This document shows, one piece after another, positions 16,344 to 26,075 of a stretch of 64,000 nucleotides of DNA. The DNA is from Robiginitalea aurantiaca (GTDB lineage Bacteria > Bacteroidota > Bacteroidia > Flavobacteriales > Flavobacteriaceae), in the NCBI RefSeq assembly GCF_030380815.1, contig NZ_JAUDUY010000007.1, forward strand, positions 1-64,000, in the 5' to 3' direction. How positions within the stretch are numbered: position 1 is the first letter of the stretch; every line of letters begins with the position of its first letter. Made by a program: the position numbers and the translations under genes. Below the pieces are notes generated by a model. It did no database searches. It saw only the letters and a list, made by a program, of their open reading frames with translations, and was not told where the DNA came from.

Positions 16344-19300
16344 ATGGGATTAAAATCAACTTTTCTTTTAATGCCCTTAATCCTGTTGCTTTCTTTTAAT
16401 TTTTCATTTGCTCAGGAAAAAACCGTTTCCGGTAAAGTGGTGGATCAGGATGAAGTGCCTCTGCCAGGGGTTTCCGTAGTTGTAGTGGGAACCACTCGAG
16501 GGGCCCAGACAGATTTTGACGGGAATTATACCATCCTTGTAAATGTGGGTGAAATTCTCCAGTTTTCCTACATCGGACAAGCCACAGAAGAACGAACTGT
16601 CGGAACGTCAAATGTAATTGATGTTCAGCTTTTGGAGCAAACTCAGGAACTGCAGGAAGTCGTTTTACAGGGATACCGGACGGCAACCCGGGTTAAGTCC
16701 AGTATTGCTTCCCAGACCATCAATGCTGAGACTATTGAAAATCGACCGAATGCGAATGTGATTCAGACGCTTTCCGGCCAGGTCGCAGGCCTTGCTATAA
16801 ATACTACCTCCGGCCAACCGGGTGCCGCGCCCACTGTTCGGCTTAGGGGAATCAACTCAATCAATGGGAATACCGCTCCACTATTTATCATTGATGGTGC
16901 CCCTGTGGATGAGTCAAGCTTCCGGAGTATCAATCCACAGGAAATTGCTTCTATCGATGTCTTAAAGGATGCCGGTGCTACGGCTGTTTACGGAAACCGA
17001 GGTGCAAACGGAGTGGTGGTAATCCAGACTAAGGAAGGAGGATATAATTCCCCCCTTCAGATCAATTATACCGGAATCCTCAGTTACAGCTCCCTTCAGG
17101 ACAATGATTACAATTTAATGGATTCCCAACAACAACTTAGCCTTGAAAATGAACGCGGACGGGGACTTGGAGCTACCCTGACACCAGGGGAAATAGCTGC
17201 TGCCTCAACTTTTGAATGGGGAGATTTCTTTTTTCGAACCGGGTTGACTCAAAATCACAATCTGAGTCTTCAGGGTGGAAGTGAACGTTTTTCCCAATTT
17301 ACATCCCTGGGATATTTCGAGCAGGAAGGTGTCCTTAAGGCATCTGACCTGAAACGATTCAGTGTCCGAAACAACACGAAGGGGACCAGTGCCAACGACC
17401 GGTTTAATTATGCGACAAATCTTTCGGTCAACTATTCGGAATCGAATGAACCAGATTTTGTAGGGGACCAGAGTATTAATCAGAATTATATAATCGGGGG
17501 GTACCTTTCAGTTCCCTATGTCACTCCGGATGACTATACCAACGGGGCTGACCTCCTGAATCCCCTTGTGTTTTCCAATACGCCCCTTTTCCTGTTGGAC
17601 AAACTCCTTACTTTCACCAGAAGGATTGATGAAGTAAAGCTAATTGGAAGTTTTAATGCTTCATATAAGATTACCCCGGAACTGGTGGCGAAAATTATAA
17701 TGAGCGCGGATTACCAGAATCAAATCCTGACAACGGCCCGGTCCCCTGAATCGTTCAACGCGCTTCTGTTCGGCGCTGCTGAAAATCCCACCTCAGGGTT
17801 TCAGGAACAAGCGACAACGAGACAGTTTTCCTACAACCAGGTGACTTCGCTGTCCTATGCGGAATCATGGGGCAAGCATTCAGTCGATATCGGATTATAC
17901 ACGGAATACTTCAAGGCGCATTTTCGCCAGTTTGGGTATTTTGCAAATGGTTTGGATCCCAAGACTTTCTATCCCGGGGATGGGTCAGGTCTTATCCCAG
18001 TTCGATTCGATCAGGATGCGCAGGCACTACTTTTTGTAGATACGGCTAATGCGGAAATTCTCAACGCAGGGCTTTTTTCTTACTTCGCCCAGGGAGATTA
18101 CGATTACGACAGGCGTTTTGGGTTTACCGGAACGATCCGACGGGACGCTTCTTACCGATTTGAGGCAAGCAACAAATGGGCCACCTTTTTTTCCCTGGCA
18201 GGACGCTGGAACATCCACAATGAGGGTTTTATGGAAAACACTTCAATTAACCTCCTGAAACTAAGGGCTTCCTATGGTACTGCAGGAAATCAGCGAATCT
18301 CCGGTGACAGCTATTTTTCAGCCCCGGACCTGACCAAGAATTTTTTTGCGACAGGACCCGGATATGGAAACCAGAACTCCATATTTCTCTCGCAGATTGC
18401 CAACACCCTTCTGACGTGGGAGACGGTTGCTCAATTTAATGTTGGACTGGATTTTGAAGTATTCGATCGACGCCTCCGGGGATCCCTGGATTTCTACGAT
18501 AAAAAGACCACCGACCTTTACCAAAGCACACCGGTTTCCGCGATTAATTCGGTAACCTCGTTGGATTCGAATGCCGGAGATCTGACGAATCAGGGGGTGG
18601 ATATAGCCCTGAACTGGCAGGTACTTCGAAGTGCCGAAAAAGACGGGCTAAACCTGACCCTAAACCTGATTGGGAATTTTAACGAAACACGGATAAAGAA
18701 TATCCCGTCAGAGACAGGATTTACCTTAAATGAGGATGGCCTCACTGGCAATGGGGATGGTCTTACCGGGAATAGAGAGGGTGGAATTTTCAACGAATAT
18801 TATCTCATACGTTATGCAGGGGTCAATCCTTCAAATGGGAATCTTCAATTCCTTACGGCAGATGGGGATATCACAGAGGCCCCCGATGCAGATACGGACC
18901 GCGTTTGGATTGGAAAGAACCTGATCCCCAAATGGCAGGGCAGTTTCGGCTTTGACCTGGAATACAAAGGGTTCTTCCTCACAACACAATTCAATTATGT
19001 GACCGGTGTTGATCGGATAGATTTTGACCTGGCCTCATTCCAGGATCCTGATGTAATCGGTCAATTCCGAAGCTCAAGGGACCTTTTGCGGGCATGGTCT
19101 GAAGAGAACCCCCGAACCGATATTCCGTCATATGACGCCTTCAACAGGTCGGCTTATACCTCGGATCGCTACCTGAAAGAAGCGGACTACCTGCGTCTGC
19201 GGTTTGCCCAGATCGGATACAATTTCCCACAACGATTTATAGAGAAAACCGGTTTGTCCAGGCTCCGTGTCTTCGGAAATGCAGAAAATCTCTTTACATG

Positions 19301-19400
19301 GACTAAGTGGCGCGGATTCGATCCGGAGGCACAGGATAATACATCACTACTCTATCCAACCCCCAGAATACTTTCGATCGGCTTTGAATTAGGGTTTTAA
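16344..19400 (+). CDS. SusC/RagA-family TonB-dependent outer-membrane receptor
   Basis: A protein of about 1,018 residues with a signal peptide (ending SFAQ), a carboxypeptidase-regulatory-like domain (KTVSGKVVDQDEVPLPGVSV, about 24-105), a plug domain (LRGINSINGNTAPLFIIDGAP and DVLKDAGATAVYG), and a long beta-barrel ending in a C-terminal aromatic strand (SIGFELGF). It forms the channel of a SusCD nutrient-uptake complex energised by TonB. A TTG at 16314 would add ten residues and is a possible start. SusD follows after 11 bp. No glycoside hydrolase or peptidase is adjacent, so the ligand is unknown. Confidence 0.94.
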   Translation: MGLKSTFLLMPLILLLSFNFSFAQEKTVSGKVVDQDEVPLPGVSVVVVGTTRGAQTDFDGNYTILVNVGEILQFSYIGQATEERTVGTSNVIDVQLLEQTQELQEVVLQGYRTATRVKSSIASQTINAETIENRPNANVIQTLSGQVAGLAINTTSGQPGAAPTVRLRGINSINGNTAPLFIIDGAPVDESSFRSINPQEIASIDVLKDAGATAVYGNRGANGVVVIQTKEGGYNSPLQINYTGILSYSSLQDNDYNLMDSQQQLSLENERGRGLGATLTPGEIAAASTFEWGDFFFRTGLTQNHNLSLQGGSERFSQFTSLGYFEQEGVLKASDLKRFSVRNNTKGTSANDRFNYATNLSVNYSESNEPDFVGDQSINQNYIIGGYLSVPYVTPDDYTNGADLLNPLVFSNTPLFLLDKLLTFTRRIDEVKLIGSFNASYKITPELVAKIIMSADYQNQILTTARSPESFNALLFGAAENPTSGFQEQATTRQFSYNQVTSLSYAESWGKHSVDIGLYTEYFKAHFRQFGYFANGLDPKTFYPGDGSGLIPVRFDQDAQALLFVDTANAEILNAGLFSYFAQGDYDYDRRFGFTGTIRRDASYRFEASNKWATFFSLAGRWNIHNEGFMENTSINLLKLRASYGTAGNQRISGDSYFSAPDLTKNFFATGPGYGNQNSIFLSQIANTLLTWETVAQFNVGLDFEVFDRRLRGSLDFYDKKTTDLYQSTPVSAINSVTSLDSNAGDLTNQGVDIALNWQVLRSAEKDGLNLTLNLIGNFNETRIKNIPSETGFTLNEDGLTGNGDGLTGNREGGIFNEYYLIRYAGVNPSNGNLQFLTADGDITEAPDADTDRVWIGKNLIPKWQGSFGFDLEYKGFFLTTQFNYVTGVDRIDFDLASFQDPDVIGQFRSSRDLLRAWSEENPRTDIPSYDAFNRSAYTSDRYLKEADYLRLRFAQIGYNFPQRFIEKTGLSRLRVFGNAENLFTWTKWRGFDPEAQDNTSLLYPTPRILSIGFELGF

Positions 19401-19411
19401 ATAACAGAGCG

Positions 19412-20908
19412 ATGAAGAATTTAAAAAATATAATGCTGACAATCGGGGCTATTGCAGGTTTTGTTTCCTGTAATGACGCCATTGAAATCGATCAGCCCGG
19501 ACGTCTTGATGCGGAAGCCGCTTTTAGTTCTGTGAATGATTTGCAGGCTGGCTTGTTCGGAGTTTACGACAACTACGATATTTCAACCGATATTGCGTTT
19601 CAGTCCATTTTTACAGATGAACTCTCCATCGGTTTTGATAATGGTGGTCAGGGACTGGCAGATTACGGATTCGTGCTGAATGCGGGAAGTACGGCCCCCT
19701 TTACCTTTTGGACCGATGGATATCAACAGCTAAATGCAGCCACACGGTTGATCGAAGCAGCTGAGAACCTCGATCCAGATTTAATTGCAGAGGATCCGGA
19801 GCTTTACGATAAGGTTTTGGGAGAGGCTTATGCCTTAAGAGCCTGGGGTCACTTTATTCTCTTATCCTACTTTAGTACGGACTATACAGATAACAGTGCC
19901 CTTAGTGTAATTAACCTGGATTTTGTTCCGACCATTGACCAGCAGTTGCTGCGGAATACGAATGGGGAGACTTTTGAACTGATCCAGTCAGACCTTAGTC
20001 GGGCCAATGGGTTGTTGTCGGATGATACTTCCAACAGGACGCGAATCAACAAGGATTTCATTACTGCGCTGAGAGCACGTATTGCAGCCTACCGTGAGAA
20101 TTACGCGCTGGCTGCAACGCTGAGCCAACAGCTGATCAGTAAGTATCCGCTGGCTAACCGGGCAGAATACGAGGCAATGTTCCTCGATGAGTCCGATGGT
20201 GAGGTTATCTTTAAGCTGGAGCGTACTAATAATGACAACTATGACGGACAGGGGGCTACAGGCAGCCCTGCGGCCGGAGGATGGGCTGGAGCTCGTTTTG
20301 CATTTGTGGATGCCACGCTTGCCGGATCACCGTATTTCGAGATGGGCCGATCATTGTTTAATATCATTGATCCAAATGACGTGCGATACGAGGTCAATGT
20401 AGCCCCTTCTAGTATAATCGATCCGGATTATGAAGAAAATCAAGACCCGGCCACGGATATTATTGTGATTCAGAAGTACCCCGGTTCTGAAGGTCAGCCT
20501 TTAATGAACGACCTGAAAATATTCAGGGCTTCAGAGATGTACCTGATCCGTGCCGAAGCTGCTGTAGCCCAGGGTAACCTTGACGTTGCTGCTGGCTTAA
20601 TCAAAGAAATCAGGGATGCCCGCTTCGGGGAAGCGACTACAGCTCCAAGTTTCTCTTCACAGACCCAGGCTTATGCCGCTATTCTGGATGAGCGCAGAGT
20701 TGAGCTGGCATTTGAGGGGCACAGATATTTTGATCTCAAGCGTTTGGGGGTTCGAGCGAATCAGGGAGTCTTAAAGGACCCGATCGATTGTGCGTTTAAT
20801 GGTGCATGTACGCTTTCAGCAGATGACTTCAGGTTTACATTACCACTCCCTATTGTTGAGTTTAATGCGAACCCAGGTCTTCGTGAACAACAAAATCCTG
20901 GATATTAA
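19412..20908 (+). CDS. SusD/RagB-family nutrient-binding outer-membrane lipoprotein
   Basis: A 498-residue lipoprotein (lipobox GFVSC) with the SusD pattern: LQAGLFGVYDNY near the N terminus, LGEAYALRAWGHFILLSYF in the TPR region, and a C-terminal EMYLIRAEAA and ERRVELAFEGHRYFDLKRLG block typical of the family. It caps the SusC channel and binds the ligand at the cell surface. It is cotranscribed with susC upstream and a lipoprotein gene downstream. Confidence 0.95.
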   Translation: MKNLKNIMLTIGAIAGFVSCNDAIEIDQPGRLDAEAAFSSVNDLQAGLFGVYDNYDISTDIAFQSIFTDELSIGFDNGGQGLADYGFVLNAGSTAPFTFWTDGYQQLNAATRLIEAAENLDPDLIAEDPELYDKVLGEAYALRAWGHFILLSYFSTDYTDNSALSVINLDFVPTIDQQLLRNTNGETFELIQSDLSRANGLLSDDTSNRTRINKDFITALRARIAAYRENYALAATLSQQLISKYPLANRAEYEAMFLDESDGEVIFKLERTNNDNYDGQGATGSPAAGGWAGARFAFVDATLAGSPYFEMGRSLFNIIDPNDVRYEVNVAPSSIIDPDYEENQDPATDIIVIQKYPGSEGQPLMNDLKIFRASEMYLIRAEAAVAQGNLDVAAGLIKEIRDARFGEATTAPSFSSQTQAYAAILDERRVELAFEGHRYFDLKRLGVRANQGVLKDPIDCAFNGACTLSADDFRFTLPLPIVEFNANPGLREQQNPGY

Positions 20909-20924
20909 TATAAAAACGATTAAA

Positions 20925-21779
20925 ATGAGGAAGTGTTTACAAATTCTTTGTTTGAGCCTGGGGGTACTGATCCTGACTTCATGCGAGGAAGAGGTTGCCG
21001 AGTTTGACGATATAAATGGACAGACCTATGTGAGGTTTGCCAGTTCAATTGTTGAATTGCCTGTCGTTTTTGACTCCAGTGCCGAAATCGAAATTCCGGT
21101 TCAGGTCAATACAATCTCGGAAACGGAGCGCACCATTACAGTCGATGTGGTTGCCACGGGAGCTGAGAATGAAGCGACGCCCGAACAATACAGTGTTGGA
21201 AACTCGGTTACCATACCGGCAAATTCCTACCGGGGGACTCTTTCCTTTACCGGCATTGACAATGGAATTGAGATCGGGGAGACCAGGACGGTTACCTTAG
21301 AAATCACGGACATCTCCGGCACTTCTGATGCCAGTTTAGATGTTTTCCGCAGGACTACTGTGAATCTGTTTCAGGTTTGCCCGGTCCCATCCGACTTCTT
21401 TATTGGAGAATATCAGCTGACGACGACTGCCCCGGGTATTTTTGGTTCGGTGGTTTTTGGGCAAGCCGTGGTTACCCTGGAGCAAGGGGATTCCAGCAGT
21501 GATGCCCGGAAATTCACCTCAGAATTCGTCTATCCTGAACTGGGGACTTTTGGCCCTGTCACCTTTAATTTTACCCTGGTATGCGGTACGGTCCTTGTTG
21601 CGTCCGGACAGGATATGGGCATTGGATGCACGATCAATACAAACCTGGGACCTTCAAATACTGCGGGAGGCTACGAGGCTGATGATGATTCCATCCTGGT
21701 CATCGACTTTGTGGATGATGAGGGAGGTAGAAGTTGCGCTGCCGAAACCAATGCGTCCATTACGCTTACAAAGATTTAA
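20925..21779 (+). CDS. Surface lipoprotein of the SusCD locus (SusE/DUF4843-like position)
   Basis: A 284-residue lipoprotein (lipobox ILTSC) starting 16 bp after susD. The N-terminal half is a beta-sandwich-like region with a Calx-beta/DUF1735-like flavour (TERTITVDVVA, IPANSYRGTLSF, EIGETRTVTLEI). The C-terminal half (about 165-284) is beta-rich, with two Cys pairs. Proteins in this position usually help ligand binding at the cell surface. An open frame extends upstream inside susD, but the ATG at 20925 precedes the signal peptide. The exact family is not identified. Confidence 0.7.
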   Translation: MRKCLQILCLSLGVLILTSCEEEVAEFDDINGQTYVRFASSIVELPVVFDSSAEIEIPVQVNTISETERTITVDVVATGAENEATPEQYSVGNSVTIPANSYRGTLSFTGIDNGIEIGETRTVTLEITDISGTSDASLDVFRRTTVNLFQVCPVPSDFFIGEYQLTTTAPGIFGSVVFGQAVVTLEQGDSSSDARKFTSEFVYPELGTFGPVTFNFTLVCGTVLVASGQDMGIGCTINTNLGPSNTAGGYEADDDSILVIDFVDDEGGRSCAAETNASITLTKI

Positions 21780-21894
21780 GTTGTTGTCTTTCAGACAGGT
21801 TTAATGCTTCTAACATCGGGAAGTGCCAGAGGTGTACCTTCCCCATGGGTTTTGGGCTATATTTGGTTGAAATAACCTTTTTAAACGACCCGCC

Positions 21895-22566
21895 ATGAAC
21901 CCTAAATTTCGTGAGCTAATCTATGCCCTGCTCGGACTTCAGGTAGTGTCCTCACTCCTGGCCCTTAGCAATGGTGAGTTTCTTTTTAAATCCGGTTCAG
22001 CCGGAATCGGAGCGCTGATCCTCCTTTTGTTTTCTTCCAAAAAGCGATTTGGAACCCCCGATCTATGGATGCTCATAGGGGCCTTTGTGTTCTCTATTGT
22101 AGGGGATTTTTTCCTCTCCACCCGGGATGGGGACACCATGCGATTTGTCTACGGAATTTTCTTTTTCCTCCTGGCGCATATCGGGTATTTGAACTACTCC
22201 CTGTATCAGGGTAAAATTCACTGGGGCGTTACCGCCTTGTTTTGCGGGGGCTATCTTATTTTTTTCTTTACCTCCCTGTATCCGGCTATTTCGGACGTGG
22301 TGTTGCTATGGGCGGCCCTGGCCTATCTTTTTGTTTCCTGTTTTTCCCTGGGTACCGCCTGGGGCATTCGTCTGTCAGGATGGGCAAAAAGGTGGTATGT
22401 CTTTGGGATTGTGTTGATCCTGTTTTCGGATACGCTCATTGCCATTGCCGAATTCATGGCCAACGACCGATGGGATTTCCTGGTCTTGCCCACCTACTAC
22501 CTGGCCCATATAGTGATTACATGGTCCATCTGGCAGCGATTTCAGTCGCCGGGGGCTGTAACTTAA
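21895..22566 (+). CDS. YhhN family protein (lysoplasmalogenase-like)
   Basis: A 223-residue integral membrane protein with about eight hydrophobic segments and the family motifs GDFFLS and HIGYLNYSL. YhhN/TMEM86 proteins hydrolyse the vinyl-ether bond of lysoplasmalogens; that activity is assumed from the family. TATATTTG at 21858-21865 is a consensus -7 box 30 bp upstream. A truncated copy of this gene lies at 16009-16155, on the other side of the SusCD set. Confidence 0.85.
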   Translation: MNPKFRELIYALLGLQVVSSLLALSNGEFLFKSGSAGIGALILLLFSSKKRFGTPDLWMLIGAFVFSIVGDFFLSTRDGDTMRFVYGIFFFLLAHIGYLNYSLYQGKIHWGVTALFCGGYLIFFFTSLYPAISDVVLLWAALAYLFVSCFSLGTAWGIRLSGWAKRWYVFGIVLILFSDTLIAIAEFMANDRWDFLVLPTYYLAHIVITWSIWQRFQSPGAVT

Positions 22567-22641
22567 AGTCGAAGCGATTTTGAATTCATTTTCCTACCTT
22601 CCCTGCTGTTATTTAAAATTACGTGTCAAATACAGGATGCT

Positions 22642-23520
22642 ATGAAGGGGAAAAATTGCGTGGTAACCGGGGGTAATGCCGGTATTGGTTATGAGACTGC
22701 CCGCGCCCTGGCGGAAGCAGGTGCCAGCGTGATTATCGTCAGTCGCAACCTGGAAAAAGCTCAGACCGCCGTGGATTCCCTAAAGGCCCATGCCCCTGAC
22801 AGCAAAATAGGCTATGTACTGGCCGACCTGAGTTCCACGAAATCCATTCGCGGGGCAGCCGATGAGATCCTCCGGGATTTTGGTACCATTGATGTCCTGG
22901 TCAATAATGCGGGTACCTGGTTTTCCAAACTGGAATTGACCGAAGACGGGATCGAGCGGCAATTCGCCGTGAATCACCTCGCCTATTTCCTCCTGACACG
23001 GGAATTACTGGGGGCCCTGGCCAAAGCCCGGGATGCCCGCATCATTTGTGTGGGTTCGGATTCGCACTTTCACGGCAAATTGCATTTCGAGGATGTTTCC
23101 CTAAAAAACAACTATCACGGACTTCGGGCTTATGCCCAGTCTAAGCTTGCCAATGTCATGTTCGTCTATGAACTGGACCGGAGGCTGAAAGAAAAAGGTT
23201 TGGAAAATATCAGTGTCAATTGTGTACAGCCCGGACGGGTAAACACAGATATTGGACTAAAACACACTATTTCGTTTCACGCCCTGGCCTGGAAAATCCG
23301 AAGACTGGGAGGGCTTAGTCCTGCGGCAGGGGCTGCTACCTCGGTATATCTGGCATCGGAAGAAGGTGTAAAGGGTCAAAGCGGGAAATACTGGGATAAA
23401 TGCTGTCCCAAGCCCTCCTCTCCAGGTTCTTATCAAAAGGAAGATGCGGCCAGGCTATGGGATATCTCAGAATCCCTCTGCGGCATACAGGATTACTTTG
23501 AGGGGCTTACCCGGGTATAG
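22642..23520 (+). CDS. Short-chain dehydrogenase/reductase, retinol-dehydrogenase-like
   Basis: A 292-residue SDR enzyme with the cofactor motif TGGNAGIG (TGxxxGIG), NNAG, and the catalytic pair YAQSK (YxxxK). The overall pattern (SRNLEKAQ after the glycine motif; QPGRVNTDI) resembles retinol dehydrogenase/WW-domain oxidoreductase-type SDRs and suggests NADP preference through the Arg. The substrate is unknown. The 3' end overlaps the convergent SDR gene by 28 bp. Confidence 0.88.
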   Translation: MKGKNCVVTGGNAGIGYETARALAEAGASVIIVSRNLEKAQTAVDSLKAHAPDSKIGYVLADLSSTKSIRGAADEILRDFGTIDVLVNNAGTWFSKLELTEDGIERQFAVNHLAYFLLTRELLGALAKARDARIICVGSDSHFHGKLHFEDVSLKNNYHGLRAYAQSKLANVMFVYELDRRLKEKGLENISVNCVQPGRVNTDIGLKHTISFHALAWKIRRLGGLSPAAGAATSVYLASEEGVKGQSGKYWDKCCPKPSSPGSYQKEDAARLWDISESLCGIQDYFEGLTRV

Positions 23521-24302
23521 GACCTGAACATCTGTTCGAGAATCCGCATTTTAAGGTGCATTGGGATAAGTCTTTGCAGTCGGTTGATCCAGCGGTTCAT
23601 CCTGCCCGGATTGATGACCAACCTGCCGCCGAGTAAATTTTTTATGGCGTAGCTGGCTACCTGGTCTGGGTATAGCATCATCATCCTGGCCTTTTTTCCC
23701 TGGGCTTCTATCCGTTTCAGGCCCTCTTCATTGGTGAGTACGGGCCCCGGGCATAGGACGCTTACCCTGACGCCATACCTCCGGACTTCCTGGTTCAGGG
23801 CAAGGGAGAACGCATATATAAAGTTTTTGGTTCCTGTGTAAACCGCTTTGTAGGGCAAAGGAAGGGTAGCTTCCATGCTGCTGGTATTCATGATGTAGGC
23901 CTCCCCCAGCTTTTTGAGGTCCGGAAGGAATTGATGGGTCAGGGCGATATAGGCCTTGGTATTCAAATCGATCATCTGGCAATACCGTTTAAGGGCTATA
24001 TCTTCCAGAAAGCCACTTTCACCTATGCCCGCGTTGTTTATGAGGTATTTCACAACAAAGTCATTCTCTTTGCACCACTGATGAATCGCAATGGCGCAGG
24101 CGGGATCCGTAAGGTCTGCGGGGTAGGTCTCCGCCCGGATGTGGAAATCCTCCCGGAGGTCCTTTTGGATTTGGTATAACTCGGGAGTGTCCAATGCCAC
24201 CAGCAGGGTATTGATCTTCCTTTGGGCAAACTCTTTGGCTATTTCACGGCCAATGCCCAGACTGGCTCCTGTAATGAGGGCGTACTCATGTTTTGATTCC
24301 AT
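23493..24302 (-). CDS. Short-chain dehydrogenase/reductase, DltE/YqjQ-like
   Basis: A 269-residue SDR with GASLGIG, NNAGIGESG and YTGTKNF (YxxxK). The architecture, with a C-terminal basic tail (NRWINRLQRLIPMHLKMRI), fits the DltE-like cluster of SDRs. The frame runs to a TTG at 24308, but the ATG at 24302 is the better start. It is convergent with the neighbouring SDR, with a 28-bp tail overlap. Substrate unknown. Confidence 0.87.
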   Translation of the reverse strand: MESKHEYALITGASLGIGREIAKEFAQRKINTLLVALDTPELYQIQKDLREDFHIRAETYPADLTDPACAIAIHQWCKENDFVVKYLINNAGIGESGFLEDIALKRYCQMIDLNTKAYIALTHQFLPDLKKLGEAYIMNTSSMEATLPLPYKAVYTGTKNFIYAFSLALNQEVRRYGVRVSVLCPGPVLTNEEGLKRIEAQGKKARMMMLYPDQVASYAIKNLLGGRLVINPGRMNRWINRLQRLIPMHLKMRILEQMFRSYTRVSPSK

Positions 24303-24308
24303 ACGCAA

Positions 24309-24626
24309 TAAAAAATCCGTTGAATCTCAACGACTTAATCTCCAAGATAGTGATTTAGAAAACAAACCGTGGTATAGCTGCTCTATTACAACGGCCCTGG
24401 GCATATTAATTCAATGTACTCTTCGTTTTCACGATTGATATTTCCTTCATAACACATTTCATTCTGAGTATGGTCCTATATTTCCCATCAAAAATGACCT
24501 TGGAATGACCTGGCCATTTCTCCTCAATGCCGAACGAATTTTGGCGACGGCATAAAAATATTTGCTTAAGTCAGATGCCGTATTAAATAATAATCGTAAT
24601 ATTGCGATAGAATTAGAGAGAATCCG
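24309..24626. promoter_or_regulatory. Divergent intergenic region with ArsR-type operator
   Basis: No gene is seen here. ATCGTAATATTGCGAT at 24593-24608 is an almost perfect 16-bp palindrome (two mismatches) ending 18 bp before the arsR start. This is the expected place for an autoregulatory ArsR operator. A tandem AATGACCTTGG/AATGACCTGG pair (about 24492-24512) contains only half-sites of the Crp/Fnr-type dyad. Confidence 0.6.
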
Positions 24627-24971
24627 ATGGGCACAACCAAAACTGAAATTTTTTCCGACCACCAGAACCAGATCGCATCCTTTGCAAAAGGATTGGGCCA
24701 TCCGGCGCGCGTAGCCATCTTAGAGCACTTGTTTAAACTGAATGCCTGTGTATGCGGAGACCTTGTGCAGGAAATCGGTTTGGCGCAACCGACAATTTCC
24801 CAGCATCTCAAGGAGCTGAAGAATCTGGGTTTAATAAAGGGAAATGTAGATGGGGCCAGGGTATGTTATTGTATTGACCATGACAACTGGCGGGATATGA
24901 AAGAAGTTTTGAATGCATTCCTGAATATAGACCAGGCAACTTTGGATGCCAGCCATTCGATCTGTAAATAA
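24627..24971 (+). CDS. arsR: ArsR-family metal(loid)-responsive repressor
   Basis: A 114-residue winged-helix protein. The alpha3-type metal-binding motif is present as ACVCGDLV (Cys41, Cys43), next to the recognition helix region AQPTISQHLKEL. ArsR proteins leave their operator when As(III) or Sb(III) binds the cysteines. A matching palindrome lies at 24593-24608. The arsM gene begins 29 bp after its stop. Confidence 0.92.
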   Translation: MGTTKTEIFSDHQNQIASFAKGLGHPARVAILEHLFKLNACVCGDLVQEIGLAQPTISQHLKELKNLGLIKGNVDGARVCYCIDHDNWRDMKEVLNAFLNIDQATLDASHSICK

Positions 24972-24999
24972 AACCAAGCGTAGTATAAAAACAACAACG

Positions 25000-25887
25000 A
25001 TGAAAAACGAAAGTGAATTAAAAGATTTGGTGCGTGAGCGATATGCGAAAATCGCCCGGCAAGGCAAGGTTGAAAATGCTTCTTCCTGCTGTGGGGCGAC
25101 GACCCCTTCCAACAAGGTGTATAATATTATGATGGATGATTATACGGATACCGATGGCTATGTCGAGGACGCTGATTTAGGACTTGGCTGTGGTCTTCCG
25201 ACCCAGTTTGCCCAAATCCAAAAGGGGGACACCGTAATCGATCTGGGTTCGGGAGCCGGAAACGACTGTTTTGTCGCACGTCATGAAACCGGGGTGGAAG
25301 GAAAGGTAATCGGTATTGATTTTACACCGATCATGATTGAAAAAGCCCGAAGCAATGCGGAGAAATTAGGTTATAACAATGTAGAGTTCAGAGAGGGTGA
25401 TATCGACAACATGCCGGTTAACGATGCGGTCGCGGATGTAATCGTTAGCAATTGTGTCCTGAATTTGGTCCCGAACAAGAAAAAAGTGATCGGTGAGATT
25501 TTTCGAGTCCTCAAGCCGGGCGGACATTTCAGTATTTCCGACATTGTACTGGTGGGGACCCTCCCGCCGGCCCTGAAGGAGGATGCCGAAATGTATGCAG
25601 GATGTGTTGCAGGCGCCATTCAGAAATCTGAATACCTGCATCTGATCGAAGAGCAAGGCTTTGAAGACATTCAAATACAAAAAGAGAAGCCCATTGCCAT
25701 TCCCGGGGATATCCTTGAAAAATACCTTACAAAAGATGAGGTAGCAGACTTCAACAAGGGTGGTACCGGAATATTTAGCATAACTGTATTTGCACAAAGG
25801 CCGGGAGGTAACCCTGGAAAGGAACGCATCAGCCTATCGGAGATACAGTCCGCGAACGATTGCGATCCGGGTAGTGGGTGTTGCTGA
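25000..25887 (+). CDS. arsM: Arsenite S-adenosylmethionine methyltransferase
   Basis: A 295-residue class I methyltransferase that converts As(III) to methylated, partly volatile species. SAM-binding motif DLGSGAGND and acidic DFTP follow a Cys-rich N terminus (ASSCCGAT, Cys30-31). Arsenic-binding Cys candidates are in SNCVLNL and AGCVAGA, matching the conserved ArsM set. A C-terminal tail ends GSGCC. The frame runs upstream into arsR, but the ATG at 25000 is the expected start. It is cotranscribed with arsR. No arsenite efflux pump or arsenate reductase gene is nearby. Confidence 0.93.
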   Translation: MKNESELKDLVRERYAKIARQGKVENASSCCGATTPSNKVYNIMMDDYTDTDGYVEDADLGLGCGLPTQFAQIQKGDTVIDLGSGAGNDCFVARHETGVEGKVIGIDFTPIMIEKARSNAEKLGYNNVEFREGDIDNMPVNDAVADVIVSNCVLNLVPNKKKVIGEIFRVLKPGGHFSISDIVLVGTLPPALKEDAEMYAGCVAGAIQKSEYLHLIEEQGFEDIQIQKEKPIAIPGDILEKYLTKDEVADFNKGGTGIFSITVFAQRPGGNPGKERISLSEIQSANDCDPGSGCC

Positions 25888-25953
25888 AACAACCCCTCTG
25901 CCGGGTCCAGGTGTGGCCTGTGAACTGCCTTAGGGATTAGAAGTACCCAGTTG

Positions 25954-26000
25954 ACGGGGAAACGAAAAGATTGCTTTTTGATTCCCCGTTTTTATTTTTT
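25954..26000 (+). terminator. Terminator of the arsR-arsM operon
   Basis: ACGGGGAA (25954-25961) pairs with TTCCCCGT (25982-25989), with further pairing of GAAAAG with CTTTTT inside, and a long T-rich run follows. Confidence 0.85.
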
Positions 26001-26075
26001 CATCCTGTCCAATTGGTGTTGGAATTATGCTGAATAATTAGGTACTTAAAGGTCTATTTAAATACCTTTTCACAA

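Noticed and set aside
24489-24515. Tandem AATGACCTTGG/AATGACCTGG sequences upstream of arsR as regulon operators
   Set aside because: Only left half-sites are present; neither has a TCA right arm at the required distance.
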